DNA from: an uncultured Oscillospiraceae bacterium
GTDB lineage: Bacteria; Bacillota; Clostridia; Oscillospirales; Ruminococcaceae
Assembly (NCBI GenBank): GCA_905212515.1
Contig: CAJMEU010000013.1
Location: forward strand, 1 to 30,780
Length of the DNA: 30,780 nt
Direction: 5' to 3'
Both the position numbers and the translations under genes were made by a program. Below the pieces are notes generated by a model. The model was not told the DNA's origin and did not search any database. It saw nothing but the letters and a program-made list of their open reading frames with translations. Positions 1 to 8,250 of this stretch are shown one piece after another (within the stretch, counting starts at the first letter, position 1; each line of letters opens with the position of its first letter).

Positions 1-105
1 CCGGCCGCCCCCCCCCTCCCCCCCCGCCCGCCCCCCCGCCCCCCGGCGGGGGGGGGGGGGGGGGGCGCCCGCGCCCCCCCCCCCCCCGCCCCACCGCCCC
101 CCGCG
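1..105. repeat. C/G homopolymer low-complexity tract
   Basis: This stretch is almost entirely runs of C and G, including long poly-C runs on both sides of a run of about 18 G. The only non-C/G bases are one T near position 17 and one A near position 93. Normal coding sequence resumes at about 106. Such a block at the very start of a sequence is typical of low-quality ends or a mis-assembled contig edge. Because C/G-only sequence cannot contain a stop codon, the downstream reading frame passes through it as a Pro/Gly/Ala/Arg string. A genuine Pro/Gly linker is possible but less likely. Confidence 0.8.
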
Positions 106-3100
106 GCGGAGGCCTACGGCCCGCTGGTGCTGTACTACAAAGCCGACGACATGACCATCTCGCCCTTCCCCACGCCCGGCGGCGACGTGGACCCGAGCGG
201 CCCGGGCGGCGGCCCGGCGGCGGGCAGCTTCAATGTGTTTTTGAGCCCCACCCAGGTGACGCTGAAGGTGGACGCCAGCCAGAAGGTGCAGGCCACCGTC
301 ACAAAGCCCGCGGGCTGGGGCGAGCCCACCTATACCTGGGCCTGGGCGGACGACGCCTACGCCGCGGTGGCCCAAAACGGCGCCGCGGCTACGGTGACGG
401 GCAAAAAGCCCACCGGCGACGAGGCGAAAACGCTGTCCCTTACCGTGCGGGTGAGGGACGAGGAAGGACTCGTCCATGAAAAGACCGTCACCGCCACGGT
501 GCGCGTGGTGGAGGAAAAGCCCGACGAGCCGACGGGCGAGTTTATTTTGGTGACAAAAAAGAACCAGTCGACCCCAGATTGGTCTTATGGTGATGATGAT
601 AACCGGGATGTCAATAAACAGACGCTTTATTGGAACGTCAACGATTTGCCCCAGGGCTTTTCGCTGCTGGGGCTGAAAAACCAGTACGGCGGGCAAATGC
701 TGACGGGCACATGGTCCGTCAACAGCGATGCGGCACAGGCGTTTCAGGATGCCTGCAAAACGCCGGACAATAAAAATGCCTTTTATTGTTACCGGGGAAA
801 GCCCGCAACGGGCGTCGTCACCTTTACATTTGCCAGCGACGGCGGTTCCATCGGCAGCGCGGACGCGCTGAAAGAGCTGAAAGGCCAGTGGGCCACGGTG
901 ACCATCGTGTTTTACGATGCAAGCAAAATCGAGACGGCCTTGGTTTTTTCCGAGACAAAGCAGACCACATTTACGGATAATTACACGGACGATATGGCTG
1001 TGGGCACAGAGGCGGCCTCCGCGCTGCTGACCCTGCGGGCCGCAGACCGTGAAACGCGGGCTGTCTTGGCGGAATTGCTGGGAACGGCTACAGTTACTTT
1101 GCGCACAGCCGACTACAGCGGTTGGCCTGCCGACCCTTTGCTGCAGCGGCCTGCCGCTTCGGTACTGCCCGTACCGGATACAATGGGCAGCTGTTCGGTG
1201 CAGATGACCATGCGCTATGCCCGCACCATGCGACCTGTGAGCACAACGAATCTCTCAGAGGTGTTTCAGCCGATCACGGCAGAGATCACTACTTCCACGG
1301 GCCTGACATTTACAACGAATTCTATCACTTTCACGGCACAAAAGAATGTGCCCGCCTTTACGAAAGATGTCAAGCTCTATTTTTCCGAGTACGAAATCAC
1401 CGAGGAAACGGTGGATTACTTTGAGCGGAATCTCTACATGCCGGCCGAAACGGCAGTGGCATACTTCAATTTTGGAACAGGAACAAAAGCCCAAGAGGCA
1501 GCGGCCTACTACGCAGGCTATTCCGTCCGGCTGGCCAGCGACAGCTGGAGCGAAACAGCCGGTGAACCGCTGATCCAACAACCGGTGAAAGACGTCGTGC
1601 TGGGCCAGCCGCAGCAAAATGATAAAGGACAATGGCTGCTTACCGCCCGTTTCCCCCTTGTTTTGAACCGGGCGCCAACAGGAAAAAGCGAAAAGATCAA
1701 GTTTACGGCTTATGCCCTGGTGGAGCCGGATCAAAAATCCAATGAGATCACACTAACCCTGCAAATGCCCACCAGCGGCATTGTGCTGCGCCGCGGATGG
1801 GGCGATGCACAGGGAGAGATCGTCAACGGCAAAACAGTTTTGGTGGGCCGAAATACAAAAAACCTTTTGTTCACCGCCTATCCCGATGAGACAAGCAGCA
1901 CGCCGCGCCAAGGGTATTGGCGTTCCACAATGGTTTGGCTTGTTTGGGACAATGGCGTTTCCGATAAAGAGACTACGGGAATAGGGATCTATCGAAATTC
2001 GCCCTATTATACAGATAAGCAAAACAGTGAAGGCGGCCGGGAAGCCGGCTGGGCCGGGGATACGGGGACGATCCGATACGGCGACTGGCCCTGGAGAGGA
2101 TTCGAAGAGCTGGCCCGCGTGTATGTCAAGCTGGTGGATGTAGATGAGATAAAAACAGAATTACGCATCGACGACGCCACAGATGACAAGCAGCATAAAA
2201 TCACGGTGCCCGCCGGTGTGAACGTGCCTCTGACCCTTGACACCTGCTATGCGAAAGATGCGGACTATACGGTGGAATGGAAAGTTTCCCATTCCAGTCT
2301 ATTCCAAACGCCTGAGACGGAGTATTTGCAGGGAAAAGGAGACGGTGCGGAGGACAAAACCTCCCTTGTCCTGAGGGCTGCTGCTGGCGCGGCAGTAGAG
2401 AAAGATACGGCAGTCATGGTCATTGCCACCTGGAAAGACGCCGACGGCAATGTCATCGGTACTGACGAGGCAGAGATCACCGTGACGAAGCCCAAGCCGC
2501 TGAAACTGTACATCTGGGTGCCCGACGCCGGCTACGAAGAGAAACCTGAGGATTTTGACCACGGCCGCTATGAGGAGGTCACCGGAACCATTCAGCGCGA
2601 GGTGGGCCAAGTGCTGCACCTGGCCGCTTACCGCGGCGACTATGCCATGCTGGGAAGCTGGACCAGCAGCAACACCGCCTGCGCGCCCGACGGCGCGGAG
2701 GGGTGGCGCTATGTGCAGGTGCTGGGCCCGGCGGCGGCGGGGCAAACCGCCGTGCGGACCTTCCGCGAGAGCGCCGGGCGTTATGGCACCGACGAGGTGG
2801 AGGTCACTGTCCGGCCGGGCATCGACCCGGTGGAGCCGCCCAGCGGCGACCTGCCCAGCAACAAAGACGACGCGGATGTCGTGGACATTCTGCACACCGG
2901 CCATCGGAACGTCACCATCGAGTATGACGAGGCCATCGGCAAAATACCGCAGGCTAGGAAATACTGGTACCATTGGAACGGAACGGACTGGGACTTGGAG
3001 GCGGAGTTTCAGGGCAATGGCGGCAGCGAGACCGCAACCCATGCCGCCGGCGCTTTACAGGTGGTCTACAAGCCTGAAGCCGTGGGATTTACCTGGCTGA

Positions 3101-3204
3101 AAGAACCGGACGGCCCTGTGACCGAGCGGTTCCAGCTGGTGGTCTATGACAAGGACGGCACGCAGGTGCGCGCGTCGCAAATCATCAAAATCACAGTGAA
3201 ATGA
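1..3204 (+). CDS. Ig-like-domain surface protein, 5'-truncated, upstream of pilB
   Basis: This is a large extracellular-type protein without a recognised enzyme domain. The first possible start is GTG at 127, but no ribosome binding site precedes it. The frame stays open to base 1 and reads AAEAYGPL just before it, so the true start is probably missing. A Gly/Pro-rich linker (about 170-225) leads to an Ig/PKD-like beta domain (about 229-520). An unassigned Thr/Ser-rich middle (about 540-2150) follows, then two more Ig-like segments (about 2200-2500 and 2500-2820) separated by Lys/Pro linkers, and a C-terminal beta-rich module ending in IIKITVK. There is no LPXTG sorting signal or C-terminal membrane anchor. 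The gene ends 34 bases before pilB, so it probably belongs to a type IV pilus operon, perhaps as a large minor pilin or pilus-tip adhesin. That role is inferred from position only. The middle section is visibly less G+C-rich than both ends. Confidence 0.75.
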   Translation, partial: PAAPPLPPRPPPRPPAGGGGGGARAPPPPAPPPPAAEAYGPLVLYYKADDMTISPFPTPGGDVDPSGPGGGPAAGSFNVFLSPTQVTLKVDASQKVQATVTKPAGWGEPTYTWAWADDAYAAVAQNGAAATVTGKKPTGDEAKTLSLTVRVRDEEGLVHEKTVTATVRVVEEKPDEPTGEFILVTKKNQSTPDWSYGDDDNRDVNKQTLYWNVNDLPQGFSLLGLKNQYGGQMLTGTWSVNSDAAQAFQDACKTPDNKNAFYCYRGKPATGVVTFTFASDGGSIGSADALKELKGQWATVTIVFYDASKIETALVFSETKQTTFTDNYTDDMAVGTEAASALLTLRAADRETRAVLAELLGTATVTLRTADYSGWPADPLLQRPAASVLPVPDTMGSCSVQMTMRYARTMRPVSTTNLSEVFQPITAEITTSTGLTFTTNSITFTAQKNVPAFTKDVKLYFSEYEITEETVDYFERNLYMPAETAVAYFNFGTGTKAQEAAAYYAGYSVRLASDSWSETAGEPLIQQPVKDVVLGQPQQNDKGQWLLTARFPLVLNRAPTGKSEKIKFTAYALVEPDQKSNEITLTLQMPTSGIVLRRGWGDAQGEIVNGKTVLVGRNTKNLLFTAYPDETSSTPRQGYWRSTMVWLVWDNGVSDKETTGIGIYRNSPYYTDKQNSEGGREAGWAGDTGTIRYGDWPWRGFEELARVYVKLVDVDEIKTELRIDDATDDKQHKITVPAGVNVPLTLDTCYAKDADYTVEWKVSHSSLFQTPETEYLQGKGDGAEDKTSLVLRAAAGAAVEKDTAVMVIATWKDADGNVIGTDEAEITVTKPKPLKLYIWVPDAGYEEKPEDFDHGRYEEVTGTIQREVGQVLHLAAYRGDYAMLGSWTSSNTACAPDGAEGWRYVQVLGPAAAGQTAVRTFRESAGRYGTDEVEVTVRPGIDPVEPPSGDLPSNKDDADVVDILHTGHRNVTIEYDEAIGKIPQARKYWYHWNGTDWDLEAEFQGNGGSETATHAAGALQVVYKPEAVGFTWLKEPDGPVTERFQLVVYDKDGTQVRASQIIKITVK

Positions 3205-3238
3205 CCCGCCGGCCCTACCGGCAAAAGGGGAGAGGACT

Positions 3239-4924
3239 ATGGCAATGAAAAATATCCGCCTGGGCGAGGTGCTGATCGAGGCGGGCACCATCACCGAGGC
3301 GCAGCTGGCCGAGGCGCTGGAGCTGCAGAAACAGGAGAAGGGCAAGCGCCTGGGCGAGGTGCTGCTGGGCATGGGCTTGCTGACGGAACAGCAGCTTTTG
3401 AACGCGCTGTCCCAGAAGCTGGGGCTGGAAATTTTGACGCTGGGCACCTACCCGGTGCAGGCCGAGGCCGTGGCCAAGGTGCCCAAGGCCCTGGCGCTGA
3501 AATACACGCTGATGCCCGCGGCGCTGCAAAACGGCCATCTGCTGGTGGTGCTGAACGACCCGCTGAATTTCTACGCCCTGGAGGACATCAAGCTGGTGGC
3601 GGGGCTGCCGGTGGAGGTGGCCCTGGCGCCCAAAGCGGCCATCCTGAACGCCATCGAGTACCACTATGCCGAGCAGGAGGCCAAAACGGCGGCCAGTAAG
3701 GCCAACGTGTCGGCCGACACCGCGCTGACGCCGGATTTTGCCTCGGACATCGACCTGGACGAGGACGACCAGACCCCGGTGGTGAAGCTGCTGAACAGCC
3801 TGCTGGTGCGCGGGTACAACACCGGCGCGTCGGACATCCACATTGAGCCCTATGAGGACAAGACCCTGGTGCGCATGCGCATCGACGGCCAGCTGATCGA
3901 CTATGTCACCTTGCAGGCGCAGCTGCACGGGCCGCTGATCGCCCGCACCAAGATCATCTCCGGCATGAATATCGCCGAGAAGCGCCTGCCCCAGGACGGC
4001 CACTTCAAAAGCACCATCGAGGGGTGCGAGATGAACGTGCGCGCCTCGGTAATCCCCACCATTTACGGCGAGAAGGGCGTGCTGCGCTTTCTGAACACCA
4101 AGGCCCTGATCGATAAGGCCGACACCTTCGGCATGGACCGGGAAAATTACGAAAGGGCCCTGGCCATTCTGCAGAACCCCCACGGGGTGGTGTACATCAC
4201 CGGCCCCACGGGCAGCGGCAAGACCACCACCCTCTACCTGATGATGGAGCGGCTGGTGAAAAAGCAGATCAACATCGTGACCATCGAGGACCCGGTGGAA
4301 AAGAACATCAACCGCGTGAACCAGATGCAGGTGAACAACCAGGCGGGCCTGACTTTTGAGACGGGCCTGCGGGCCATTCTGCGCCAGGACCCGGACGTGA
4401 TCATGGTGGGCGAGACACGCGACGCCCAGACGGCGCAGATCAGCGTGCGCAGCGCCATCACCGGCCATTTGGTGCTGTCCACCCTGCACACCAACGACGC
4501 GGTGAGCGCCATCGTGCGCATGGAGGACATGGGGGTGGAGCCCTACATGGTGGCCAACAGCCTGGTGGGGGTGATTGCCCAGCGGCTGGCAAAAAAGGTG
4601 TGCCCCCACTGCAAGCAGGCCCGCCCCGCCACGGCCGAGGACAAGGCCCTGCTGGGCCCGGACGCGGACACGGTGTGGCAGGGCAAAGGCTGCCATTTGT
4701 GCAACCATACCGGCTACAAGGGCCGGGTGGCCGTGCACGAGGTGGTGGTGGTGGACAAAGCCATGCGCCGCATGATCACCGACCGGGTGGACGTGGACCA
4801 AATTTATGACTACGTGGCCCAAAACCAGCACACCACTTCCCTGCGGGGGAACCTGGTGCGCCTGGTGAAAGAGGGAGTGACCGATACCGCCGAGCTGCTG
4901 CGCCTGACCTATGGCAGCGACTGA
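3239..4924 (+). CDS. pilB: Type IV pilus assembly ATPase PilB (GspE family)
   Basis: This is the hexameric cytoplasmic ATPase that powers pilus extension. The 561-residue length is normal for PilB. The N-terminus carries two back-to-back MshEN-type motifs, RLGEVLIEAGTIT (residues 7-19) and RLGEVLLGMGLLT (37-49), a fold known in relatives to bind c-di-GMP. The motor domain has Walker A GPTGSGKTTT (322-331), the Asp-box region VTIEDPVE, Walker B DPDVIMVGE (384-392) and the His box GHLVLSTLHTND. A zinc-binding tetracysteine of PilB type follows: CPHC (455-458) and CHLC (485-488). The ATG at 3239 follows GGGGAGAGG closely; an ATG two codons later is an alternative. pilT follows after 23 bases. 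The gene is complete with all motifs intact. Confidence 0.95.
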   Translation: MAMKNIRLGEVLIEAGTITEAQLAEALELQKQEKGKRLGEVLLGMGLLTEQQLLNALSQKLGLEILTLGTYPVQAEAVAKVPKALALKYTLMPAALQNGHLLVVLNDPLNFYALEDIKLVAGLPVEVALAPKAAILNAIEYHYAEQEAKTAASKANVSADTALTPDFASDIDLDEDDQTPVVKLLNSLLVRGYNTGASDIHIEPYEDKTLVRMRIDGQLIDYVTLQAQLHGPLIARTKIISGMNIAEKRLPQDGHFKSTIEGCEMNVRASVIPTIYGEKGVLRFLNTKALIDKADTFGMDRENYERALAILQNPHGVVYITGPTGSGKTTTLYLMMERLVKKQINIVTIEDPVEKNINRVNQMQVNNQAGLTFETGLRAILRQDPDVIMVGETRDAQTAQISVRSAITGHLVLSTLHTNDAVSAIVRMEDMGVEPYMVANSLVGVIAQRLAKKVCPHCKQARPATAEDKALLGPDADTVWQGKGCHLCNHTGYKGRVAVHEVVVVDKAMRRMITDRVDVDQIYDYVAQNQHTTSLRGNLVRLVKEGVTDTAELLRLTYGSD

Positions 4925-4947
4925 CGGCCCGGGAGAAAGGAACTGCT

Positions 4948-6000
4948 ATGACACTGGACGAATTGATCCTGGGCGCGCGCCGCGACGGCGCGTCCGATTT
5001 GCACCTGACCGGCGGCGCCGCGCCGGCGGTGCGCATCCTGGGCCAGCTTGTGCCCTGGGGCGACACGCTGGACGAGGCCACGGTGGAGGCATTGCTGGCC
5101 CCGGTGCTGACGCCGCGCCTGCGTGCGGAGCTGGACGCGGGACGCGACGCTGATTTTTCGTACACCACGCCGGACGGCGGCCGCCAGCGCGTGAACGTGT
5201 ACCGGGCCGCCGGCCGTCTGGCCGGGGCCATCCGCCTTTTGCGCGGTACGGTGCCCACCATCGACGAGCTGGGCCTGCCTTCCGTGGTGCGCGCCCTGGC
5301 CGCCAAGCCCAGGGGACTGGTGCTGGTGACGGGCCCCACGGGCAGCGGCAAATCCACCACCCTGGCAGCCATGATCCAGCACATCAACACCAGCCGCCGG
5401 GCCCACGTGGTGACTATTGAGGACCCGGTGGAATACGTATACGCCCCCGGCCTGTGCGTCATCCACCAGCGGGAGGTGGGCCAGGACACCGCCGGTTTTG
5501 CCACGGCCCTGCGCAGCGCCCTGCGCGAGGACCCGGACGTGATCCTGGTGGGGGAGATGCGCGATTACGAGACCATCACCGCCGCCCTGACGGCGGCCGA
5601 GACGGGGCATTTGGTGTTCAGCACGCTGCACACCATCGGCGCGGCCCACACGGTGGACCGCATCGTCAACGCCTGCCCGCCCGAAGCCCAGCAGGAGGTG
5701 CGGGCCCAGCTGGCCGGCGTGCTGCAGGCCGCCATCACCCAGGAGCTGGTGCCCCTGGCCGACGGCAGCGACCGCACGGCCATCCAGGAAATTCTGGTGG
5801 GCACGGACGCGGCGCTGAACCTGATCCGCGAGGGGAAAAGCCACCAGCTGGCCAGCGTGATGCAGACGGGCGCGGCCCTGGGCATGCAGACGCTGAACGC
5901 CGCCCTGGCCAAGGCCGTGCAGAGCGGGCGCATCGCCTACGCCGAGGCCCTGGCCCGCGCCAGCGACGCCGAGGAACTGAACAGCTATCTGGGGCGGTAA
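4948..6000 (+). CDS. pilT: Type IV pilus retraction ATPase PilT
   Basis: This ATPase drives pilus disassembly and twitching-type retraction. It has 350 residues, the usual PilT length. The N-terminal PAS-like domain contains GASDLHLTGG. Walker A is GPTGSGKSTT (129-138). The Asp box VTIEDPVEY, Walker B DPDVILVGEMRD and His box GHLVFSTLHT follow. The C-terminus carries a PilT-type LNLIREGKSHQ motif and MQTGAALGMQTLN. It lacks the tetracysteine zinc motif of PilB, which supports a PilT rather than PilB call. The ATG at 4948 is preceded by GGGAGAAAGGAACTGCT. The gene is co-directional with pilB after 23 bases and is the last gene of the group; no pilin, pilC, pilM-O or prepilin peptidase follows, so those components must lie upstream or elsewhere. 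Confidence 0.95.
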   Translation: MTLDELILGARRDGASDLHLTGGAAPAVRILGQLVPWGDTLDEATVEALLAPVLTPRLRAELDAGRDADFSYTTPDGGRQRVNVYRAAGRLAGAIRLLRGTVPTIDELGLPSVVRALAAKPRGLVLVTGPTGSGKSTTLAAMIQHINTSRRAHVVTIEDPVEYVYAPGLCVIHQREVGQDTAGFATALRSALREDPDVILVGEMRDYETITAALTAAETGHLVFSTLHTIGAAHTVDRIVNACPPEAQQEVRAQLAGVLQAAITQELVPLADGSDRTAIQEILVGTDAALNLIREGKSHQLASVMQTGAALGMQTLNAALAKAVQSGRIAYAEALARASDAEELNSYLGR

Positions 6001-6059
6001 AAAACGCCGGCCGCGGGGCCGGATGGGAACGAAGATCAAGCGGGAAGGAGGCCTCCGCC

Positions 6060-6113
6060 ATGGAAAGAAAATGTAAAAAATTGGAATTTGGGAGGGGGCC
6101 TTCCATCCGCTGA
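6060..6113 (+). CDS. Possible 17-residue peptide ORF
   Basis: A 17-codon frame (starting MERKCKKLEF, ending PSIR) is preceded by GGAAGGAGG with good spacing to the ATG at 6060. It lies between pilT and a terminator-like hairpin. It has no recognised homology. The strong ribosome binding site is the only support. It could be a leader peptide or simply a relic. Confidence 0.25.
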   Translation: MERKCKKLEFGRGPSIR

Positions 6114-6131
6114 AACAAACACAAGAGACAA

Positions 6132-6178
6132 AAAGCCAAGGTGTGCCAGACGGGCATGCCTTGGCTTTCTGCGTTTTA
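6132..6178 (+). terminator. Intrinsic terminator after pilT
   Basis: The arms AAAGCCAAGG (6132-6141) and CCTTGGCTTT (6159-6168) pair perfectly. The stem continues inward through G-U and GTGCC/GGCA-type pairs to a loop around AGACG. An imperfect T-rich tail (TCTGCGTTTT) follows. It separates the pilus genes from the secreted repeat protein at 6238. Confidence 0.7.
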
Positions 6179-6753
6179 TACAGCACCGAGCAGGTCGGCA
6201 CTGACAAGTGCGCTGCGCCCGAAGAAAGGAGCACAAAATGAAAAAATTTTTAGCACTCGCCTTGGCCTTGGCGCTGGGCATCAGCCTGGCCGCAACGGCC
6301 TTCGCCGAAGGGCTGAACCTTTTGGGTGAGGCGGCGTCCCTGCCTGAAGAAGCGGCCGTGCCGGCGCAGGCACGCCTGGAAGAAGCCCCGGCCCCGGAAA
6401 CCCTGCCCGCAGCGGACAGCTTCGAGGAACACAAGGGGGCGGCCGGCTGGATAGACGTGAGCAGCGCCCAGGAATGGAGCGCGGCGCTGGACGGGATCGG
6501 CACCGCGGGCAGCACCACCTGTCAGATCAGGCTGACGGACAGCTTTGCCCTGCCGGATACGCTGACCATCGCCCAGGGCAACACGCTGGAACTGGACCTG
6601 AACGGCCAAACGCTGACGGCGGCCCAGGGCAAGCGCCACCTGGCCGTTTCCGGCAGCCTGACCCTGACCGACAGCGGCAGCGGCGGCGCGCTGTACGGCG
6701 GGGACCCCGCCGGGAACCCCGGCGGCGGCATCGAGGTGTGGCAGGACGGCATG

Positions 6754-7140
6754 TTTACCATGAAGGGCGGCGCCATCACCAATTGCACGGCAGAGTACAA
6801 CGGCGGCGGCTTGAGCGTCTGTAGCGTCTGCTTTATCATGTAGTTCTGCACCATCTCCTGCTGCTCTTCGCTTGACTGCAACGTAGGCGGCGTGATCGTG
6901 GTGGGCGGCAGCTTTACCATGAAGGGCGGCGCCATTACCGGCTGCACGGCAAGGTACAACGGCGGCGGCGTGATAACCTACGCAGACAACGGCCATTCCC
7001 CCACGTTCCTCATGAAGGGCGGCGCCATCCCCGCCTGCCCGGCGCCAAGCAGCGGCGGCGTGGACGCCAAGGGCACGTTTGCCATGAAGGGCGACGCGGC
7101 CATCACCGGCTGCACGGCGACGGAAGAGGCCGGCGGCGTG
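6754..7140 (+). repeat. Degenerate tandem Gly-rich repeats in the secreted protein
   Basis: Units begin with a Phe-x-Met-Lys-Gly core at 6754 (FTMKGGAITNCTAEYNGGG), 6913 (FTMKGGAITGCTARYNGGG), about 7009 (FLMKGGAIPACPAP) and about 7078 (FAMKGDAAITGCTA). A fifth, strongly altered unit lies between the first two. The DNA of units at 6754 and 6913 is nearly identical across about 57 bases, so slippage or recombination between units is likely. Confidence 0.8.
6811..6885 (+). other. Hyper-diverged repeat unit carrying the TAG stop
   Basis: These 75 bases sit between two normal repeat units and are 37/75 G or C by hand count, well below the flanks. Aligned by eye to the unit at 6913, Phe, Met, Ile, Cys, Asn and Gly-Gly positions are kept (FIM-stop-FCTISCC against FTMKGGAITGC). 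The stop replaces the Lys codon AAG, and AGC/GGC codons have become TGC, giving an unusual run of cysteines. Most differences are purine-to-T changes. Confidence 0.6.
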
Positions 7141-8212
7141 TGGATAAGTGGCGCAAGAAGCGACAGCATAACCGTCAGCGGCGCGCCGCGGATGGCCGGC
7201 AACAAAGCGGGCACGAACAAGGCGGACTCGAACCTTTGCCTGTACAGCGAGGCTGGAGCACCGGGCTCAAGTTCGGATAAATTCCCGCAGGTGACCGTGC
7301 AGGGCACCCTGGGCCAGGGCGCCAGCCTGGGCCTGACGCTGGACGGGGACGCCACCTGGGGGGGCCAGACGATCATAAAGACCGACCTGGGCGAGGAAGC
7401 CGGCGCGGCGGACCTGCAAAAATTTTTCCCGGACAGCGACCCGGACAACAGCCTGACCAGCGGAACGCTGACGCCGGGGGGAGACCTGCCCACGGCGGCG
7501 GCGCAGGTGGAAAGCGTTGTGCTGGACAAAACGGCCCTGAACCTTACGGTGGGGCAGACGGAGACGCTGACGGCCACCGTCTACCCTCTGCATGCGGCGG
7601 ACAGAACCGTCACCTGGAAAAGCGCAAATGAAGCCATTGCCACGGTGAACGCGGACGGGCGCGTCACGGCCGTTGCGGGCGGCACGGTGACCATCACGGC
7701 CAAAAGCTGGTACGGCAACACCGCCACCTGCACAGTGACGGTGAAAACCCCCGACGAGCCCACGCCGCCGGAGCCCAGTGACCCCTGGCCCACAGAGGGA
7801 CTGGCGGGCTTCGTCACCCGGTGCTACCGTGTGGCCCTGGGCCGCGACCCGGACAAGGCGGGCCACGCGGACTGGGTGCGCTGGCTGCAGGACGGCACGG
7901 TGGACGCAACCACGTGCACCTACGGTTTTGTGTTCAGCAAAGAGATGAACAACAAAAACCTTTCCGATGAGGCGTTCGTCAGGACCCTGTATGAACTGTT
8001 CATGGGCCGGGAAGGCGAGGCCGCGGGCGTGGCTTTTTGGGCCGATTACCTGAACGGCGGCCACAGCCGCGAAGAGGTGTTCCACGGCTTTGCCGACAGC
8101 GCGGAGTTCGACCGCATCAAGGCAAATTACGGCATTCGATAAAAGGGCGGCCCGGGGCAAAGGGCCCCCGCGCCGCAGGGCCGGAGGGCGGCCTGAACGG
8201 CGAAAAACAGAC

Positions 8213-8250
8213 AAAAAAGCCGATGGAGCGATCCATCGGCTTTTGATTTT
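8213..8250. terminator. Bidirectional terminator between DUF4214 gene and MATE gene
   Basis: A perfect 9-bp stem, GCCGATGGA (8219-8227) and TCCATCGGC (8232-8240), surrounds a GCGA loop. It is flanked by six A on the left and TTTTGATTTT on the right, so it can stop transcripts from both convergent genes. It abuts the MATE stop codon at 8249. Confidence 0.85.

Larger units (their letters stand above)
6238..8142 (+). pseudogene. Secreted repeat / Big2 / DUF4214 protein interrupted by an in-frame TAG
   Basis: One continuous frame of 634 codons is broken only by TAG at 6841-6843. The ATG at 6238 follows AAAGGAG and opens with a clear signal peptide (MKKFLALALALALGISLAA, cleavage near AFA-E). Next comes a parallel-beta-helix-like part (about 6480-7150) with Gly-rich repeats of the type FTMKGGAITxCTAxYNGGG. 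A Big2 immunoglobulin-like domain (about 7507-7745, VESVVLDKTALNLTVGQT) follows. After a Pro/Glu linker there is a C-terminal DUF4214 domain (about 7795-8130, with FVTRCYRVALGRDPDKAG and LYELFMGREGEAAGVAFW). Without read-through only a 201-residue fragment is made. The downstream part (GTG 6892 onward) has no ribosome binding site. The stop lies in an abnormal repeat unit, so a sequencing error, a decayed gene or phase-variable repeats remain open. DUF4214 is common in secreted proteins of gut Clostridia; its function is unknown to me. Confidence 0.7.

Noticed and set aside
1..105. G-quadruplex or i-motif regulatory element
   Set aside because: The G and C runs could form such structures, but the position at the sequence end and abrupt change in composition favour an artefact.
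127..129. GTG 127 as true start of the first protein
   Set aside because: No ribosome binding site precedes it and coding-like sequence in the same frame continues upstream to the damaged end.
3215..4831. Minus-strand open frame of 538 codons rich in His, Leu, Gln and Val
   Set aside because: It is a shadow of pilB, which has every family motif on the plus strand.
6811..6885. Reading this segment as a foreign inverted insert, since its reverse complement is open in two frames (one reads TLQSSEEQQEMVQNYMIKQT)
   Set aside because: The plus-strand sequence aligns in register with the neighbouring repeat unit over its whole length, so a mutated repeat is simpler. The open antisense frames follow from that homology.
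6754..7140. CRISPR array or phage tail-fibre repeat
   Set aside because: Repeats are coding, uneven in spacing and part of a secreted protein with a signal peptide; no spacer-repeat pattern exists.
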